Positions 8,653-17,256 are shown, numbered from the stretch's first letter. The stretch is 64,000 bases of DNA from Ponticaulis sp. (GCA_002723155.1 PBNO01000011.1:1-64000), one strand, 5' to 3'. Made by a program: numbers and translations. Notes: a model not told the origin generated them from the letters alone.

Positions 8653-9050
8653 TTAGTCAGCCTGCTGGATACTCCGGAAAACCGCTCTGGCAGAAGCTCG
8701 GGATAAAGCCCGGCATGCGTGTGCTGCCGGTCAATCCGCCAGACCATTATGGCGATCTGATTGACGGCGCAGAAGGAATGGAAGAGGTCGTTTCCGGTCC
8801 CGCGGAGATGGTGCATCTCTTCTGTGAGACGCGCGCTGATCTTGATGCGGGCTTCGGTCTCGCACTGTCACAGGTCGCGCCGGGCGGTATGTTCTGGGTG
8901 AGCTGGCCGAAAAAGTCGTCCAAACGGTTCATTGATCTGACCGAAGACCAGTTGCGCGAGGTTATTCTGCCGACAGGCTGGGTGGATGTGAAAGTCTGTG
9001 CTGTGGACGCCGACTGGTCCGGCCTTAAATTCCTCAAACGCAAATCATAG
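8652..9050 (+). CDS. DUF3052 family protein with an apparent non-canonical start codon
   Basis: From the ATG at 8715 the frame gives 111 residues, but the DUF3052 family normally begins about 20 residues earlier with A-G-Y-S-G-x-P-L-x-x-K-L-G-I-K. Exactly that sequence (P-A-G-Y-S-G-K-P-L-W-Q-K-L-G-I-K-P-G) is encoded in frame from 8661 on. No ATG, GTG or TTG exists between the in-frame stop at 8625 and 8715. The best start is ATT at 8652 (or CTG at 8649), 6 bp behind the strong site GGAAGAGGA (8637-8645) and overlapping the stop of the U32 gene. I annotate ATT. Function of the family is unknown; it is probably translationally coupled to the U32 gene. Confidence 0.7.
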   Translation: MSQPAGYSGKPLWQKLGIKPGMRVLPVNPPDHYGDLIDGAEGMEEVVSGPAEMVHLFCETRADLDAGFGLALSQVAPGGMFWVSWPKKSSKRFIDLTEDQLREVILPTGWVDVKVCAVDADWSGLKFLKRKS

Positions 9051-9057
9051 GGCGGAC

Positions 9058-9468
9058 ATGACTTACAGGTTTGATGCGCAAAACCCACCGGTAGATGATG
9101 GGGAGATTACTGCTCTGGAAGAGCTTCTCGATGCGCCCTTGCCGGAAAACTATAAAGCGCTTTTGAAGTATTCTCATGGCGGCGAGTGGCTGATACCGGT
9201 CGCGCCTTATGACTTCGTGATGTTTGAGGTTGATACGGTGATCGGTAATCTAACCGCGACCGACTTTGTAGAAGCTTTTCCGGGCCTGCTGCCTATCGGC
9301 GGTGATGGCATGTCAGACTATATCGCGCTTGATTTTACTGGCGGCGGCGCGGCGAAAGTGGTTGGCGTAGATGCGGTTGAATCTGCGCCGGAAGATGCCG
9401 TCTATCCAATTGCCGAAACTCTGGAAGCGTTTCTGGGAATGGTCGGTCAGGCGCCGGAAGAAGACTAG
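9058..9468 (+). CDS. SMI1/KNR4 (SUKH) family protein
   Basis: This 136-residue acidic protein has the SUKH pattern: an N-terminal helix region with L-P-E-N-Y-K-A-L-L-K-Y-S-H-G-G (about 32-46), then G-D-G-M-S-D-Y-I-A-L-D (about 82-92). SUKH proteins often act as immunity partners of polymorphic toxins, but many are solitary and of unknown role. No toxin gene is visible nearby. I use the ATG at 9058, 7 bp after the DUF3052 stop; the frame continues to 8998 but that overlaps DUF3052. Probably cotranscribed with U32, DUF3052 and DUF1244. Confidence 0.75.
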   Translation: MTYRFDAQNPPVDDGEITALEELLDAPLPENYKALLKYSHGGEWLIPVAPYDFVMFEVDTVIGNLTATDFVEAFPGLLPIGGDGMSDYIALDFTGGGAAKVVGVDAVESAPEDAVYPIAETLEAFLGMVGQAPEED

Positions 9469-9517
9469 ACAGGGCAAGTCTCAGCGCCATATCTGAAAGC
9501 CGGATAAAGGATACGCC

Positions 9518-9817
9518 ATGACTGACCAGATCACGCAGGACAAAATTGAAGCGGCAGCCTTTCGCAGGCTTCTGAAGCATCTCGCCGACAATCCGGATGT
9601 GCAGAATATTGATCTGATGATCACAGCAGATTTCTGCCGGAACTGTCTGGCTGACTGGTATCGCGAAGCTGCGGCTGAAAACGGTGTCGAAATGTCTAAG
9701 GATGAGGCCCGCGACTATACTCATGGCATGCCGTATGCTGAGTGGAAGGCATCTCAACCGGATGCGACGCCAGAGCAAATGGCGGCGTTCAAAGCCCGTA
9801 AAGACGCGAAAGCCTAG
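9518..9817 (+). CDS. DUF1244 domain protein
   Basis: A 99-residue soluble protein with the conserved DUF1244 core: F-R-R-L-L-K-H-L, then D-F-C-R-N-C-L-A-D-W-Y near residues 39-49 and G-M-P-Y-A-E-W-K near 71-78. The two cysteines three residues apart and the following His could bind a metal, but this is inference. The family is widespread in proteobacteria without known function. Its TAG stop shares a CTAG with the convergent AEC transporter gene. Confidence 0.85.
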   Translation: MTDQITQDKIEAAAFRRLLKHLADNPDVQNIDLMITADFCRNCLADWYREAAAENGVEMSKDEARDYTHGMPYAEWKASQPDATPEQMAAFKARKDAKA

Positions 9818-10764
9818 CCACCTATAAACAAGCGCAGATAAAGCGTCAGCGTCACGACCGAAACCACAGTCGAGATCAGTACGACCTGTCCTGGAATGCG
9901 GGCGTTTCGCTCATAGAATTCGGCCAGCATGAACGGGCCTGTGCCTGTTGGCATCGCCGCGATGAAAACGGCCGAGTGGAGCAGAAACGGTGGCAGGTTC
10001 AGGATCGGTCCGGCGACGACCCATGTGATAAACGGCTGCGCAAACAGTTTCAGGCCTGTCAGCCATGTAATGTCGATAATGCGAACTGGCGCGGCATCTT
10101 CCTTCGCGCCAGCATCAGCGAAGAACAGACCGATAGCGACGAGCGCACATGGTGAGGCGGCCGCGCCGAGCAGGTCTATGAAAGACTGAGCCGGGGCTGG
10201 AACGCTAATCCCGGCGAGCAGGAAAACGGTGCCCAGCGCAGGCGCGATAAAAAGCGGGTTGGTGAATAGCTTCACAGTCGTGACGCGAGCGATCTTCAAC
10301 GCGCTGCCTTCTGTCTGAAGCGCGCTCTCGATAATGATCAGACCAATGCAGAAGATCACCGTAATCGTGATCACAGAGGCGATCACAGCGGGCATCAGGC
10401 CGGGTTGTCCATAGACGGCCAGCATCAGCGGAAAGCCCATATAGGCCGTGTTTGAGTAGCTGGAACTGAGGCCATCGACAGCGGCGTCAGCAAGCTTCAC
10501 CTTCTGCCAGACACGAATGAATAGTGTGACGAAGAACACCACGAAACATCCGGTGGAGTAGGCGAGGATGAAACCCGGCTGCCAGATCTCTTCAAGGCTA
10601 GCGCCGGCGATGACATCAAACATAAGCACCGGCAAAGCCAGATAGACAACGAAGCGGTTGATCTCGCGCAGCGCGGTCGGGCCAAGTGCGCCAAACCGGC
10701 GAGCGGCCCAGCCAGCCAGAATGAGCCCGAAGACGGGCAGAACGGTGAAGAGCGTCGAAAGCAT
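9814..10764 (-). CDS. AEC family (auxin efflux carrier-like) membrane transporter
   Basis: The 316-residue protein is almost entirely hydrophobic, with about ten predicted membrane helices. It has the two-halved arrangement of the AEC/BART family, starting with M-L-S-T-L-F-T-V-L-P-V-F-G-L-I-L-A-G-W. Bacterial relatives export or import carboxylates such as malate or malonate; the substrate here is unknown. It lies just downstream of epmB-epmA (6 bp gap), so it is likely transcribed with them, without evident functional reason. It ends on a CTAG shared with DUF1244. Confidence 0.85.
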   Translation of the reverse strand: MLSTLFTVLPVFGLILAGWAARRFGALGPTALREINRFVVYLALPVLMFDVIAGASLEEIWQPGFILAYSTGCFVVFFVTLFIRVWQKVKLADAAVDGLSSSYSNTAYMGFPLMLAVYGQPGLMPAVIASVITITVIFCIGLIIIESALQTEGSALKIARVTTVKLFTNPLFIAPALGTVFLLAGISVPAPAQSFIDLLGAAASPCALVAIGLFFADAGAKEDAAPVRIIDITWLTGLKLFAQPFITWVVAGPILNLPPFLLHSAVFIAAMPTGTGPFMLAEFYERNARIPGQVVLISTVVSVVTLTLYLRLFIGG

Positions 10765-10770
10765 GTGCGG

Positions 10771-11811
10771 TCAGGTCTTATAGGGATGAAGCTGGCCGTC
10801 ACGCCCTCGTAGAGCAGGGCCGTCAGAGGTTTCACGCAGGTCAGAGCGTGCCGCGTTTGCTTTGGAGACGCCGCCAGGAATATCGATGACATATCGCGGC
10901 ACAGACAATCCGCTGACACGATCACGTACCGCGTCATATAGTGCCTGACCTTCTTCCACGCTCACGCGAAAATGCGATGTACCCGGCGCAAGGTCGGGAT
11001 GGTGCAGATAGTATGGTCGGATACGGTTTTCTGTCAGTGTTTCGAACAGGTCGGCCAGCGCCTCCACCGAATTGTTGACGCCGTTGAGCAGAACGGTTTG
11101 TGACACAAGGGCGATGCCCGCATCTGCCATCAGGCGGGCTGCGGCTTTGGTTTCGTCTGAGAGTTCTTGCAGATGATTGATATGGATCGACACATAGGCC
11201 GCGACGCCATCAGCTTTTAATCCGCCGATAAATTCTGGTGTGATGCGAGCCGGGTCAGCGACCGGCATACGCGTGTGCCAGCGAATGATTTTGACGTGCG
11301 GAATATCTGCAATCGCGTCAGTCAGGGCACGCGCGCGCTTGGTCGACAGCATGAACGGATCGCCGCCGGTGAGTATGACTTCCTTCACCGCCGGCTGGCT
11401 TCGAATATAGCCGAGCGCGGCTTCGAGTTCCGCACGCGACAGCGTGTCCCCAAGATCTGGTCCGACCATTTCGCGGCGAAAGCAGAAGCGGCAGTATACA
11501 GGGCAGACCGCGACGGGCTTGAGGAGAACACGGTTCGGGTAGCGGTGGACGATACCGGCAACCGGTGAATGGCTTTCATCCCCAATCGGGTCGTTCAGCT
11601 CCTCAGGCAGGCGCACGAGTTCGGCAGGTGAGGGGACGAACATGCGCGCGATCGGGTCAGATGGATCCGCGCGTTTAATGCGGTTTGCCAGAAACGGCGT
11701 CACCGCGATGGCGAAACGGTCCGCAACAGGTTTCAGCGCGTCTGCTTCCTCGTCAGAGACCAGTCCGGCACTGGCCAGCGCGACAGGTGAGGAGAGCGGG
11801 CGTGCGCTCAT
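10771..11811 (-). CDS. epmB: EF-P beta-lysylation protein EpmB (radical-SAM lysine 2,3-aminomutase family)
   Basis: This 346-residue enzyme has the radical-SAM motif C103-x3-C107-x2-C110 in AVCPVYCRFCFRR. It has the KamA-family PLP region near the C-terminus (Y-V-I-D-I-P-G-G-V-S-K). EpmB converts (S)-alpha-lysine to (R)-beta-lysine for attachment to elongation factor P. Here it overlaps epmA by 4 bp, and efp lies just beyond, which strongly supports EpmB over a catabolic lysine 2,3-aminomutase. Length agrees with EpmB (about 340) and is shorter than clostridial KamA. Confidence 0.92.
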   Translation of the reverse strand: MSARPLSSPVALASAGLVSDEEADALKPVADRFAIAVTPFLANRIKRADPSDPIARMFVPSPAELVRLPEELNDPIGDESHSPVAGIVHRYPNRVLLKPVAVCPVYCRFCFRREMVGPDLGDTLSRAELEAALGYIRSQPAVKEVILTGGDPFMLSTKRARALTDAIADIPHVKIIRWHTRMPVADPARITPEFIGGLKADGVAAYVSIHINHLQELSDETKAAARLMADAGIALVSQTVLLNGVNNSVEALADLFETLTENRIRPYYLHHPDLAPGTSHFRVSVEEGQALYDAVRDRVSGLSVPRYVIDIPGGVSKANAARSDLRETSDGPALRGRDGQLHPYKT

Positions 11812-12833
11812 GCCTCGAAAGGTGTCCAGATCATATGATGCACGCTCGGAGCTTTTGCTGCGAGCATGGCGATCCGTTCAAAGCCGAGCGCAACACCGCT
11901 GGCATCTGGCATGGTTTCAAGCGCTTTCAGGAAGTCTTCGTCGAGCGGGTAACGCTCGCCATAGAGCTTTTCTTTCAGCGCCATGTCGTCTTCAAAACGT
12001 GCGCGTTGCTCTTCCGGATCGGTTAGCTCGTGAAAGCCGTTCGCGAGTTCGATACCGCAGGCATAGAGTTCGAACCGGTCGGCAAAACGCGGATCGTCCT
12101 CGCAGGCGCGTGCAAGTGCTGCTTCACAGATCGGGTAGCGATAGAGCACGGTGAGCTGGCCGTTTCCAAGTTTCGGTTCGATTTTGGACACCAGAACAGC
12201 CGAGAAAATATCCGACCAGCTTGCATCTTTTGAAATGCCAATGCCGGCTTCAATCGCGAAATCTGCGAACAGATCACGGTCATCAAGCACGAGTTCCAGA
12301 TCGATATGAGCGAAGACGAGGAATGCATCTGACAAAGACAGAAGCTCGACTGGAATGAACGGGTCACATACCCGGCCTTTCCATTCAAACACCTTTGTCC
12401 GCATGGTCTTGGCCGCGGTCCGGCAAAGCTCGACTGTATCTTTGATGACGTTCTCGAGCGACGCGCCTGCGCGGTACCACTCGATCATGGTGAATTCTGG
12501 TGAATGGAGCGGGCTGACCTCGCCATTGCGATAAACACGGGCAAAATCAACGATCTGCGTTTCGCCCGCACTCAGAAGCTTTTTGCAGGAAAACTCTGGA
12601 GAAGTGTGCAGGTAAAGCGGCTTCTGGGCGCCTGTATCGTCGCGATAATCTGTTTTGAAGGCCTGGAGATGGGTTTCGTTTCCGGGCGAGGTTTGCAGCG
12701 CAGAACACTCGACCTGAGTGAAACCTTCATCTTCAAACCAGTCTTCCAATGCGCGTTTGACCGTTCGGCGCGCAGTGAGGAAAGGGCGGCGGTCTGCATG
12801 ACGATCCGGATGCCAGAATGGATCACCTGTCAT
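11808..12833 (-). CDS. epmA: EF-P lysine ligase EpmA (GenX/PoxA, truncated lysyl-tRNA synthetase paralog)
   Basis: The 341 residues make a class II aminoacyl-tRNA synthetase catalytic core without the N-terminal anticodon-binding domain. Motif 2 region: T-S-P-E-F-S-C-K-K-L-L and F-A-R-V-Y-R-N-G-E ... H-S-P-E-F-T-M-I-E-W-Y. Motif 3: G-V-A-L-G-F-E-R near the end. EpmA activates beta-lysine and attaches it to a lysine of EF-P. It shares a 4-bp overlap with epmB and is divergent from efp, 147 bp apart. Confidence 0.93.
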   Translation of the reverse strand: MTGDPFWHPDRHADRRPFLTARRTVKRALEDWFEDEGFTQVECSALQTSPGNETHLQAFKTDYRDDTGAQKPLYLHTSPEFSCKKLLSAGETQIVDFARVYRNGEVSPLHSPEFTMIEWYRAGASLENVIKDTVELCRTAAKTMRTKVFEWKGRVCDPFIPVELLSLSDAFLVFAHIDLELVLDDRDLFADFAIEAGIGISKDASWSDIFSAVLVSKIEPKLGNGQLTVLYRYPICEAALARACEDDPRFADRFELYACGIELANGFHELTDPEEQRARFEDDMALKEKLYGERYPLDEDFLKALETMPDASGVALGFERIAMLAAKAPSVHHMIWTPFEA

Positions 12834-12875
12834 TTGCGCGTGCTCCGCTTCAAAACGAATTACTCAACTGGGAGC

Positions 12876-12904
12876 TTGGCGAAAGCGCCTTAAGACGGTA
12901 TGGC
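12876..12904 (+). promoter_or_regulatory. Candidate efp promoter
   Basis: TTGGCG (12876-12881) and TATGGC (12899-12904) are 17 bp apart and about 75 bp before the efp start. The -10 match is partial, so this is a weak call. The opposite strand of the same 147-bp gap must also hold the epmA promoter. Confidence 0.3.
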
Positions 12905-12980
12905 GGTGGCCAGACCTGCTGCTCCGTTACCGGAGCGCTCTACACCACCAGCCCCTTAGCGGGCAACACGGGAAAACCTC

Positions 12981-13553
12981 ATGGCCGTTGAAGTCGCAGC
13001 GAATATTCGCAAGGGAAACATTATTGAACACACGGATGGGCAACTTTACGTCGTTCTGAAAGCAGAATCGTTCCGTCCGGGTAAAGGTACACCGACCACC
13101 ACTATCGAGATGCGCCGCATTTCTGATGGCATTAAGTCTGTGATCACGACGAAGACTCAGGAAAAGCTGGAAAAAGCATTCGTTGAGGAAGTCGATCACA
13201 CATATCTCTACATGGATGGCGACAACTACGTCTTCATGCACCCTGAGACATTCGAGCAGGTATACGTATCTGGCACGATGCTTGGCGACAGCGCCCCATT
13301 CCTGCAGGAAAACATGACCTGCATCCTGCAGATGTTCAATGGCGAGCCTGTGTCCATCACATTGCCTAAGAGCGTTGTTGTTGAGATCACAGAAACCGAG
13401 CCGGTTGTTAAAGGTCAGACAGCGTCGTCTTCTTACAAGCCTGCAATGACTGACATTGGCGTTCGTGTCATGGTGCCTCCGCACATTGATGCTGGCACGC
13501 GTATCGTCGTCGCAACAGAAGATTCCACTTATATGGAACGTGCGAAAGACTAA
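12981..13553 (+). CDS. efp: Translation elongation factor P
   Basis: The 190-residue protein has the three-domain EF-P layout: KOW-like N-domain with [12 protein letters not shown] (residues 27-38), central OB domain, and C-terminal OB domain with the signature around residues 150-170. EF-P rescues ribosomes stalled on polyproline. The lysine at the loop tip, K35, is the expected site of beta-lysylation, matching the divergent epmA-epmB genes. A strong terminator follows. The window encodes a client in the sense of a 14-proline run in the vWA protein at 21171-24167. Confidence 0.97.
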   Translation: MAVEVAANIRKGNIIEHTDGQLYVVLKAESFRPGKGTPTTTIEMRRISDGIKSVITTKTQEKLEKAFVEEVDHTYLYMDGDNYVFMHPETFEQVYVSGTMLGDSAPFLQENMTCILQMFNGEPVSITLPKSVVVEITETEPVVKGQTASSSYKPAMTDIGVRVMVPPHIDAGTRIVVATEDSTYMERAKD

Positions 13554-13578
13554 GGTCTCACGCCTTCTGATACAAATG

Positions 13579-13606
13579 AGCGGACGAGCAATCGTCCGCT
13601 TTTTTT
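13579..13606 (+). terminator. Rho-independent terminator of efp
   Basis: A perfect 9-bp stem (AGCGGACGA with TCGTCCGCT) closes on a GCAA tetraloop and is followed directly by seven T. It starts 26 bp after the efp stop. Confidence 0.92.
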
Positions 13607-13732
13607 GTGCCCTTCTTCCGTTAGGGAAAGCGTCAAATTTTCAATCTCAGTGATCTGCGACGTTAATTTTTCAATGGTAAATTTTTCCCCGTGCACGGAC
13701 CGGATTGAATGGGCGTGCAGAGGGATGGGCGG

Positions 13733-14380
13733 ATGGCACTCGTACTGCATTACATCTATGGCTCTACAGCCTCCATACCGCACGCGGTTATGGAAGAGGC
13801 CGGGCTCGCCTACAGCCTGAAGGCGCTGCCATCAGGTGTCGATGACGTGCATTTCGACCATTACCCCGAAGCGAAGTTCAAGCTGTCAGGTCGTATCCCA
13901 GCGCTGGAAGACGGTTCCAGTGTCATCTTCGAGACTGGCGCTATCATCATGCACCTGTTGGCAAAGCCTGAAGCGGCGCATCTGATGCCGGCCTACGGAT
14001 CGAAGGAATATTCCCGCTTCATGCAATGGCTGTTCTACCTGACGACATCGCCCAAGGCGACTTTGATGGAATTCATGTGGCCAGAGCGGTGGGGACGATT
14101 TGCAGATGATCAGGACTGGGTTCGTGAGCGTGCCGCGGACCGCATGGTCACTCAATGCGATTATCTGGATTCAAACGTGTCAGACGGCACATTCCTGTCC
14201 GTCGGTTTTACCGCGCTCGATATCTATCTGACCGAGCTTGCCCGCTGGAGCGCTGTCACTGGTATGCCGATGTGGCGGTGGAAAAATCTCGGTACGATTG
14301 TCGAGGCAACCCGCAACCGGCCTGCCTATAAGCGCATGCTCGCCATGCAGAGGATTAGCTGGCCAAAGCAGGCGGCCTAG
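13733..14380 (+). CDS. Glutathione S-transferase family protein
   Basis: The N-terminal thioredoxin-like half (residues 1-78) starts L-V-L-H-Y-I-Y-G-S-T-A-S-I-P and contains the cis-proline region S-G-R-I-P-A-L-E-D-G and the E-T-G-A-I glutathione-binding turn. The helical C-terminal half follows (about 85-205). Total 215 residues, normal for the family. The ATG at 13733 follows AGAGGGATGG; an ATG at 13709 is less well placed. Substrate is unknown. Its TAG stop shares a CTAG with the convergent gene. Confidence 0.88.
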   Translation: MALVLHYIYGSTASIPHAVMEEAGLAYSLKALPSGVDDVHFDHYPEAKFKLSGRIPALEDGSSVIFETGAIIMHLLAKPEAAHLMPAYGSKEYSRFMQWLFYLTTSPKATLMEFMWPERWGRFADDQDWVRERAADRMVTQCDYLDSNVSDGTFLSVGFTALDIYLTELARWSAVTGMPMWRWKNLGTIVEATRNRPAYKRMLAMQRISWPKQAA

Positions 14381-15231
14381 CTGCCGTGATAGGTGACGAG
14401 CACATAGCCTCGCTTTGCCATGTCTGCTTTCAGCTTTGACGGGAAACCGGCATCGTCCGGAATGGCGCCGATAGACGTCAGCGTGTCCAGCATGGTGTCT
14501 GTCACATCTCCGTCCCAGGTGAAGGCGAGATAGGCCGAGCCAATACCGAACAGGGTAAGCCCGGCGCGCTCTTCCAGATGACGCGCCAGCTCGTGGTTTT
14601 CGAACGGGTTGAGGTCGCCTTCAGGCCCGTCCGGTCCGAAATAGCCGTTCGGAAAGGCGATGAGTGTTTCATAGGCATGATGAACGGGCGCCAGATTGAA
14701 CACGCTAATGCCGTCGAGTTTTTTGGCGTAGGTCGATACGTCCTTCCAGTACTCGTCCCACAGCGTCAGCTCTGTGTTCGTCCGCAGACGGGCGCTCACT
14801 TCTTCAAATGACATCGTGACGAGCTGGCGGCGGAAATTGGCTTCACGGATGGGGAATTCTTCAGGCGTATTCATCTCGCCGAGATATTCACCCGTCTCAT
14901 CGAAATGGTCGGCGGGTGCCAGTGATCTATCCACATCGCCGGTATCATTCAGGCCGTAGCGCTCGGCTGCATGGTATGAGGTGTAAGAGGCCTGAAAGTC
15001 ATCAAGGCTGGTGACGACTTTCATATCCGCATGGTCGCTTTGAAGTTTGCGATACGTCTTCAAGAGATCGGGAATGCCGAAGGCGCCGGTTGCGACGTAT
15101 CCGTCGGTGAGCTGCTCCTGAGCTGCTGCCATCTTCGTTTCAGAGAAGCGAACGAGCTTTAGCGGACCTTTCGCCATAGGTCGGCGCTGTCGCGTATCGC
15201 TCTTTTTCTTTTTCTTGAAAAACGAAAACAT
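14377..15231 (-). CDS. Conserved-looking protein of unknown function
   Basis: I do not recognise this 284-residue protein. It begins with a very basic stretch (F-F-K-K-K-K-K-S, residues 4-11, then Arg-rich to about 17), and the rest is soluble and acidic with no signal peptide or membrane helix. Several aromatic-rich segments (D-E-Y-W-K-D-V-S-T-Y, V-H-H-A-Y-E-T-L-I-A-F-P-N-G-Y-F-G-P-D-G-P-E-G-D) suggest a folded globular enzyme-like or binding domain. Codon usage resembles its neighbours. It stands alone between GST and GFA genes and ends on a CTAG shared with the GST. Confidence 0.7.
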   Translation of the reverse strand: MFSFFKKKKKSDTRQRRPMAKGPLKLVRFSETKMAAAQEQLTDGYVATGAFGIPDLLKTYRKLQSDHADMKVVTSLDDFQASYTSYHAAERYGLNDTGDVDRSLAPADHFDETGEYLGEMNTPEEFPIREANFRRQLVTMSFEEVSARLRTNTELTLWDEYWKDVSTYAKKLDGISVFNLAPVHHAYETLIAFPNGYFGPDGPEGDLNPFENHELARHLEERAGLTLFGIGSAYLAFTWDGDVTDTMLDTLTSIGAIPDDAGFPSKLKADMAKRGYVLVTYHGS

Positions 15232-15355
15232 GGAGTACTCAGGTCAGTAGAGCACGCTAACCTAAGGGAAAGCGTACTTAGAGCAAGCGGCATTTTCAGC
15301 AGATTAAGAATTTGCGGTAAGAGTGGAGTTGAACCCGGATTACAGGGAGCGATCC

Positions 15356-15736
15356 ATGGCCAAGGGACAGTGCCTGTGCGGCGCATTATCGTTTGAAGTC
15401 GAAGGCGACCCGCTCTGGAGCGCCATATGCCATTGCGAAAGCTGCAGGCGCGCAACGTCTTCGCCCTTTACCGCATTTGTAGGCTTCTCGCGCGATAGTG
15501 TTCGCTGGACTGGTGATACGCCGGCCAGCTATGCGCATTCTGAAAAGGCAGAACGTCTCTTCTGTAAGAAATGCGGGTCGCAGATTGCCTACATGTCGAA
15601 CTCACGGACGGATCAGATCGACCTCTATACGGCGAGCTTTGAAGATCCGAATGCGTTCGCGCCGACGAAAACCGCTTTCCGTGAGGAGGCGCTGTCTTTC
15701 ATTCATGCAATTCCGAACCTGCCAGACTGGAACTGA
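15356..15736 (+). CDS. GFA/CENP-V family zinc protein
   Basis: The 126-residue protein has the GFA zinc-ligand pattern: C-L-C-G-A-L near residues 5-10, C-H-C-E-S-C-R-R (about 27-34) and F-C-K-K-C-G-S (about 70-76). Members were named for glutathione-dependent formaldehyde-activating enzyme, but most have no proven activity. I use the ATG at 15356 behind AGGGAG; the upstream ATG at 15323 adds a non-conserved leader. It is divergent from the unknown gene at 14377-15231. Confidence 0.88.
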   Translation: MAKGQCLCGALSFEVEGDPLWSAICHCESCRRATSSPFTAFVGFSRDSVRWTGDTPASYAHSEKAERLFCKKCGSQIAYMSNSRTDQIDLYTASFEDPNAFAPTKTAFREEALSFIHAIPNLPDWN

Positions 15737-15834
15737 TCTTCATTGCGTCTCTCCGGAGACGGTTTGAAAAAGAATTGCAGCCGATTGCACGGGGACTGTT
15801 GTCTTTTGCCTCGCGCTGAGCGAATGGCGACACA

Positions 15835-17013
15835 ATGAGCCTCTCTGTTCGCATATTTGTCTGCGGTATTCTTCTCTTCGCATCGCTCGCCGGTTTTATG
15901 GCGACCGATCTCGTGCTGCCTGCTGTTCCGGAACTTCCGGAGATTCTGAATGGTACCGCGACGGAGACGCAGTACATTCTGGCCGCTTTCATTGGCGGGC
16001 ATGCGCTCGGCCTGTTGCTGTTCGGCGCGATTACCTGGCGGTTTCGCAGACCGCATATTCTGATCGTTGCGACGGTCGGGTTTGGCCTGTCCTCCTTTAT
16101 GGCGACGCAGGTGACAGCAATCTGGCCGCTGGTCATTCTGCGCGTGTTTCAGGGTGTTTTCGCAGCCGGGTCTACGGTGATTGCGCCGGGCATTATGCGC
16201 CAGCTGTTTTCCGAAAAAGGCGCCACCCGCGCGCTGGGTATCTTCTCCAGCCTTGAGGCGCTCGCGCCGGCGATGGGGCCGATCATCGGCTACTGGCTTC
16301 TGGACATTGGTGGCTGGACTCTGAGCTTTTATATTCTGACGGTGATTGGCGCTGCCGTTGCGGCGGTTGTGTTCTTTGTCGGGAAATGGATTCCGCGCTC
16401 AAAAAGCGAGGGCAATCGTGGCAGCTATCTCTCGCTTCTGAAGTCGAAGGTCTATCTGCGATATTCACTGTCACAGGCGTTGTGCGTTGGCGGTCTGATT
16501 GTGCTGGTTTTCAGCGCGCCAGCCATTTTTGTGCGGGCATGGGGTGGAAGCATGACGCATTTCATCATCATGCAATGCGCGGGCGTTGTCTGCTTCATTA
16601 TCGCCAGCAACTCGACGAGCTATTTTGTCGACCGGTTCGGCGCTGAGAAAGTCATCTGGCTCGGTACATTTATCTCGATGATCGCTGCGCTTCTGATCTT
16701 GCTTTATGCGTTGAGTGGCGGGCAGGAGCCTTTGGTCGTCGCGGCTTTGTTCGCGCCGTTGAACCTTGCGCTTGGCATAAGGGGCCCGCCCGGCTTTCTG
16801 CGTGCAATTATTGCGGGTGGCGGACAGGATGATCGCGCGTCGTCTCTATTGGTGCTGGCGCTCTTTGCGGCGGTTGCCGGTGGAACAGCTATTCTGGCGC
16901 CTTTCGTGGAGCACGGCATGGTGGAGACGGCGCTCGCAGTCTTCCTTATGGAGCTAGGCGCTGTTGGCCTTCTGGTCTGGCTCCCGGGCCTTCCGGACAA
17001 GCTCGCTTCGTGA
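15835..17013 (+). CDS. MFS transporter, Bcr/CflA-like drug:H+ antiporter group
   Basis: The 392-residue protein has twelve predicted membrane helices. The first helix region F-M-A-T-D-L-V-L-P-A-V-P (about 21-32) is typical of the Bcr/CflA (DHA1) group, with the loop motif V-I-A-P-G-I-M-R-Q-L-F further on. These are proton-driven exporters of drugs or metabolites; substrate unknown. It is a single gene 98 bp behind the GFA protein. Confidence 0.85.
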   Translation: MSLSVRIFVCGILLFASLAGFMATDLVLPAVPELPEILNGTATETQYILAAFIGGHALGLLLFGAITWRFRRPHILIVATVGFGLSSFMATQVTAIWPLVILRVFQGVFAAGSTVIAPGIMRQLFSEKGATRALGIFSSLEALAPAMGPIIGYWLLDIGGWTLSFYILTVIGAAVAAVVFFVGKWIPRSKSEGNRGSYLSLLKSKVYLRYSLSQALCVGGLIVLVFSAPAIFVRAWGGSMTHFIIMQCAGVVCFIIASNSTSYFVDRFGAEKVIWLGTFISMIAALLILLYALSGGQEPLVVAALFAPLNLALGIRGPPGFLRAIIAGGGQDDRASSLLVLALFAAVAGGTAILAPFVEHGMVETALAVFLMELGAVGLLVWLPGLPDKLAS

Positions 17014-17067
17014 TTTGGCCGCTCTCTGGTTTCATGTCAGAATGTTCGCATAAAACGGGAGTTTGAT

Positions 17068-17256
17068 ATGAAGACGATTTCGGCAACGCTTCTGGCGCTC
17101 ATGATGGCAGCCTGCACAACAAATGCAGACGGCTCGCTCGGCTTCATTTCTCAGTCTGACCGCAATCAGGAAGCCGGTGAAGAAGAGCGTGAAGTGCACG
17201 AAACCGAGCACCATCTGATGGATCGGTTCGAATATCACGACGAAGACCCCGTTTAG
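17068..17256 (+). CDS. Small lipoprotein of unknown function
   Basis: A 62-residue product with a hydrophobic leader ending L-M-M-A-A-C (Cys 16), a plausible lipobox. A short, highly acidic tail rich in Glu, Asp and His follows. The start follows ACGGGAG. Proteins this small with an acidic tail are common in envelopes of alphaproteobacteria, with no known role. It sits between MFS and ABC-F genes. Confidence 0.65.
   Translation: MKTISATLLALMMAACTTNADGSLGFISQSDRNQEAGEEEREVHETEHHLMDRFEYHDEDPV

Noticed and set aside
8652-8715. Frameshift or sequencing error instead of an unusual start in DUF3052
   Set aside because: Reading in the same frame already gives the conserved N-terminus without interruption, so only the start codon is odd, not the frame.
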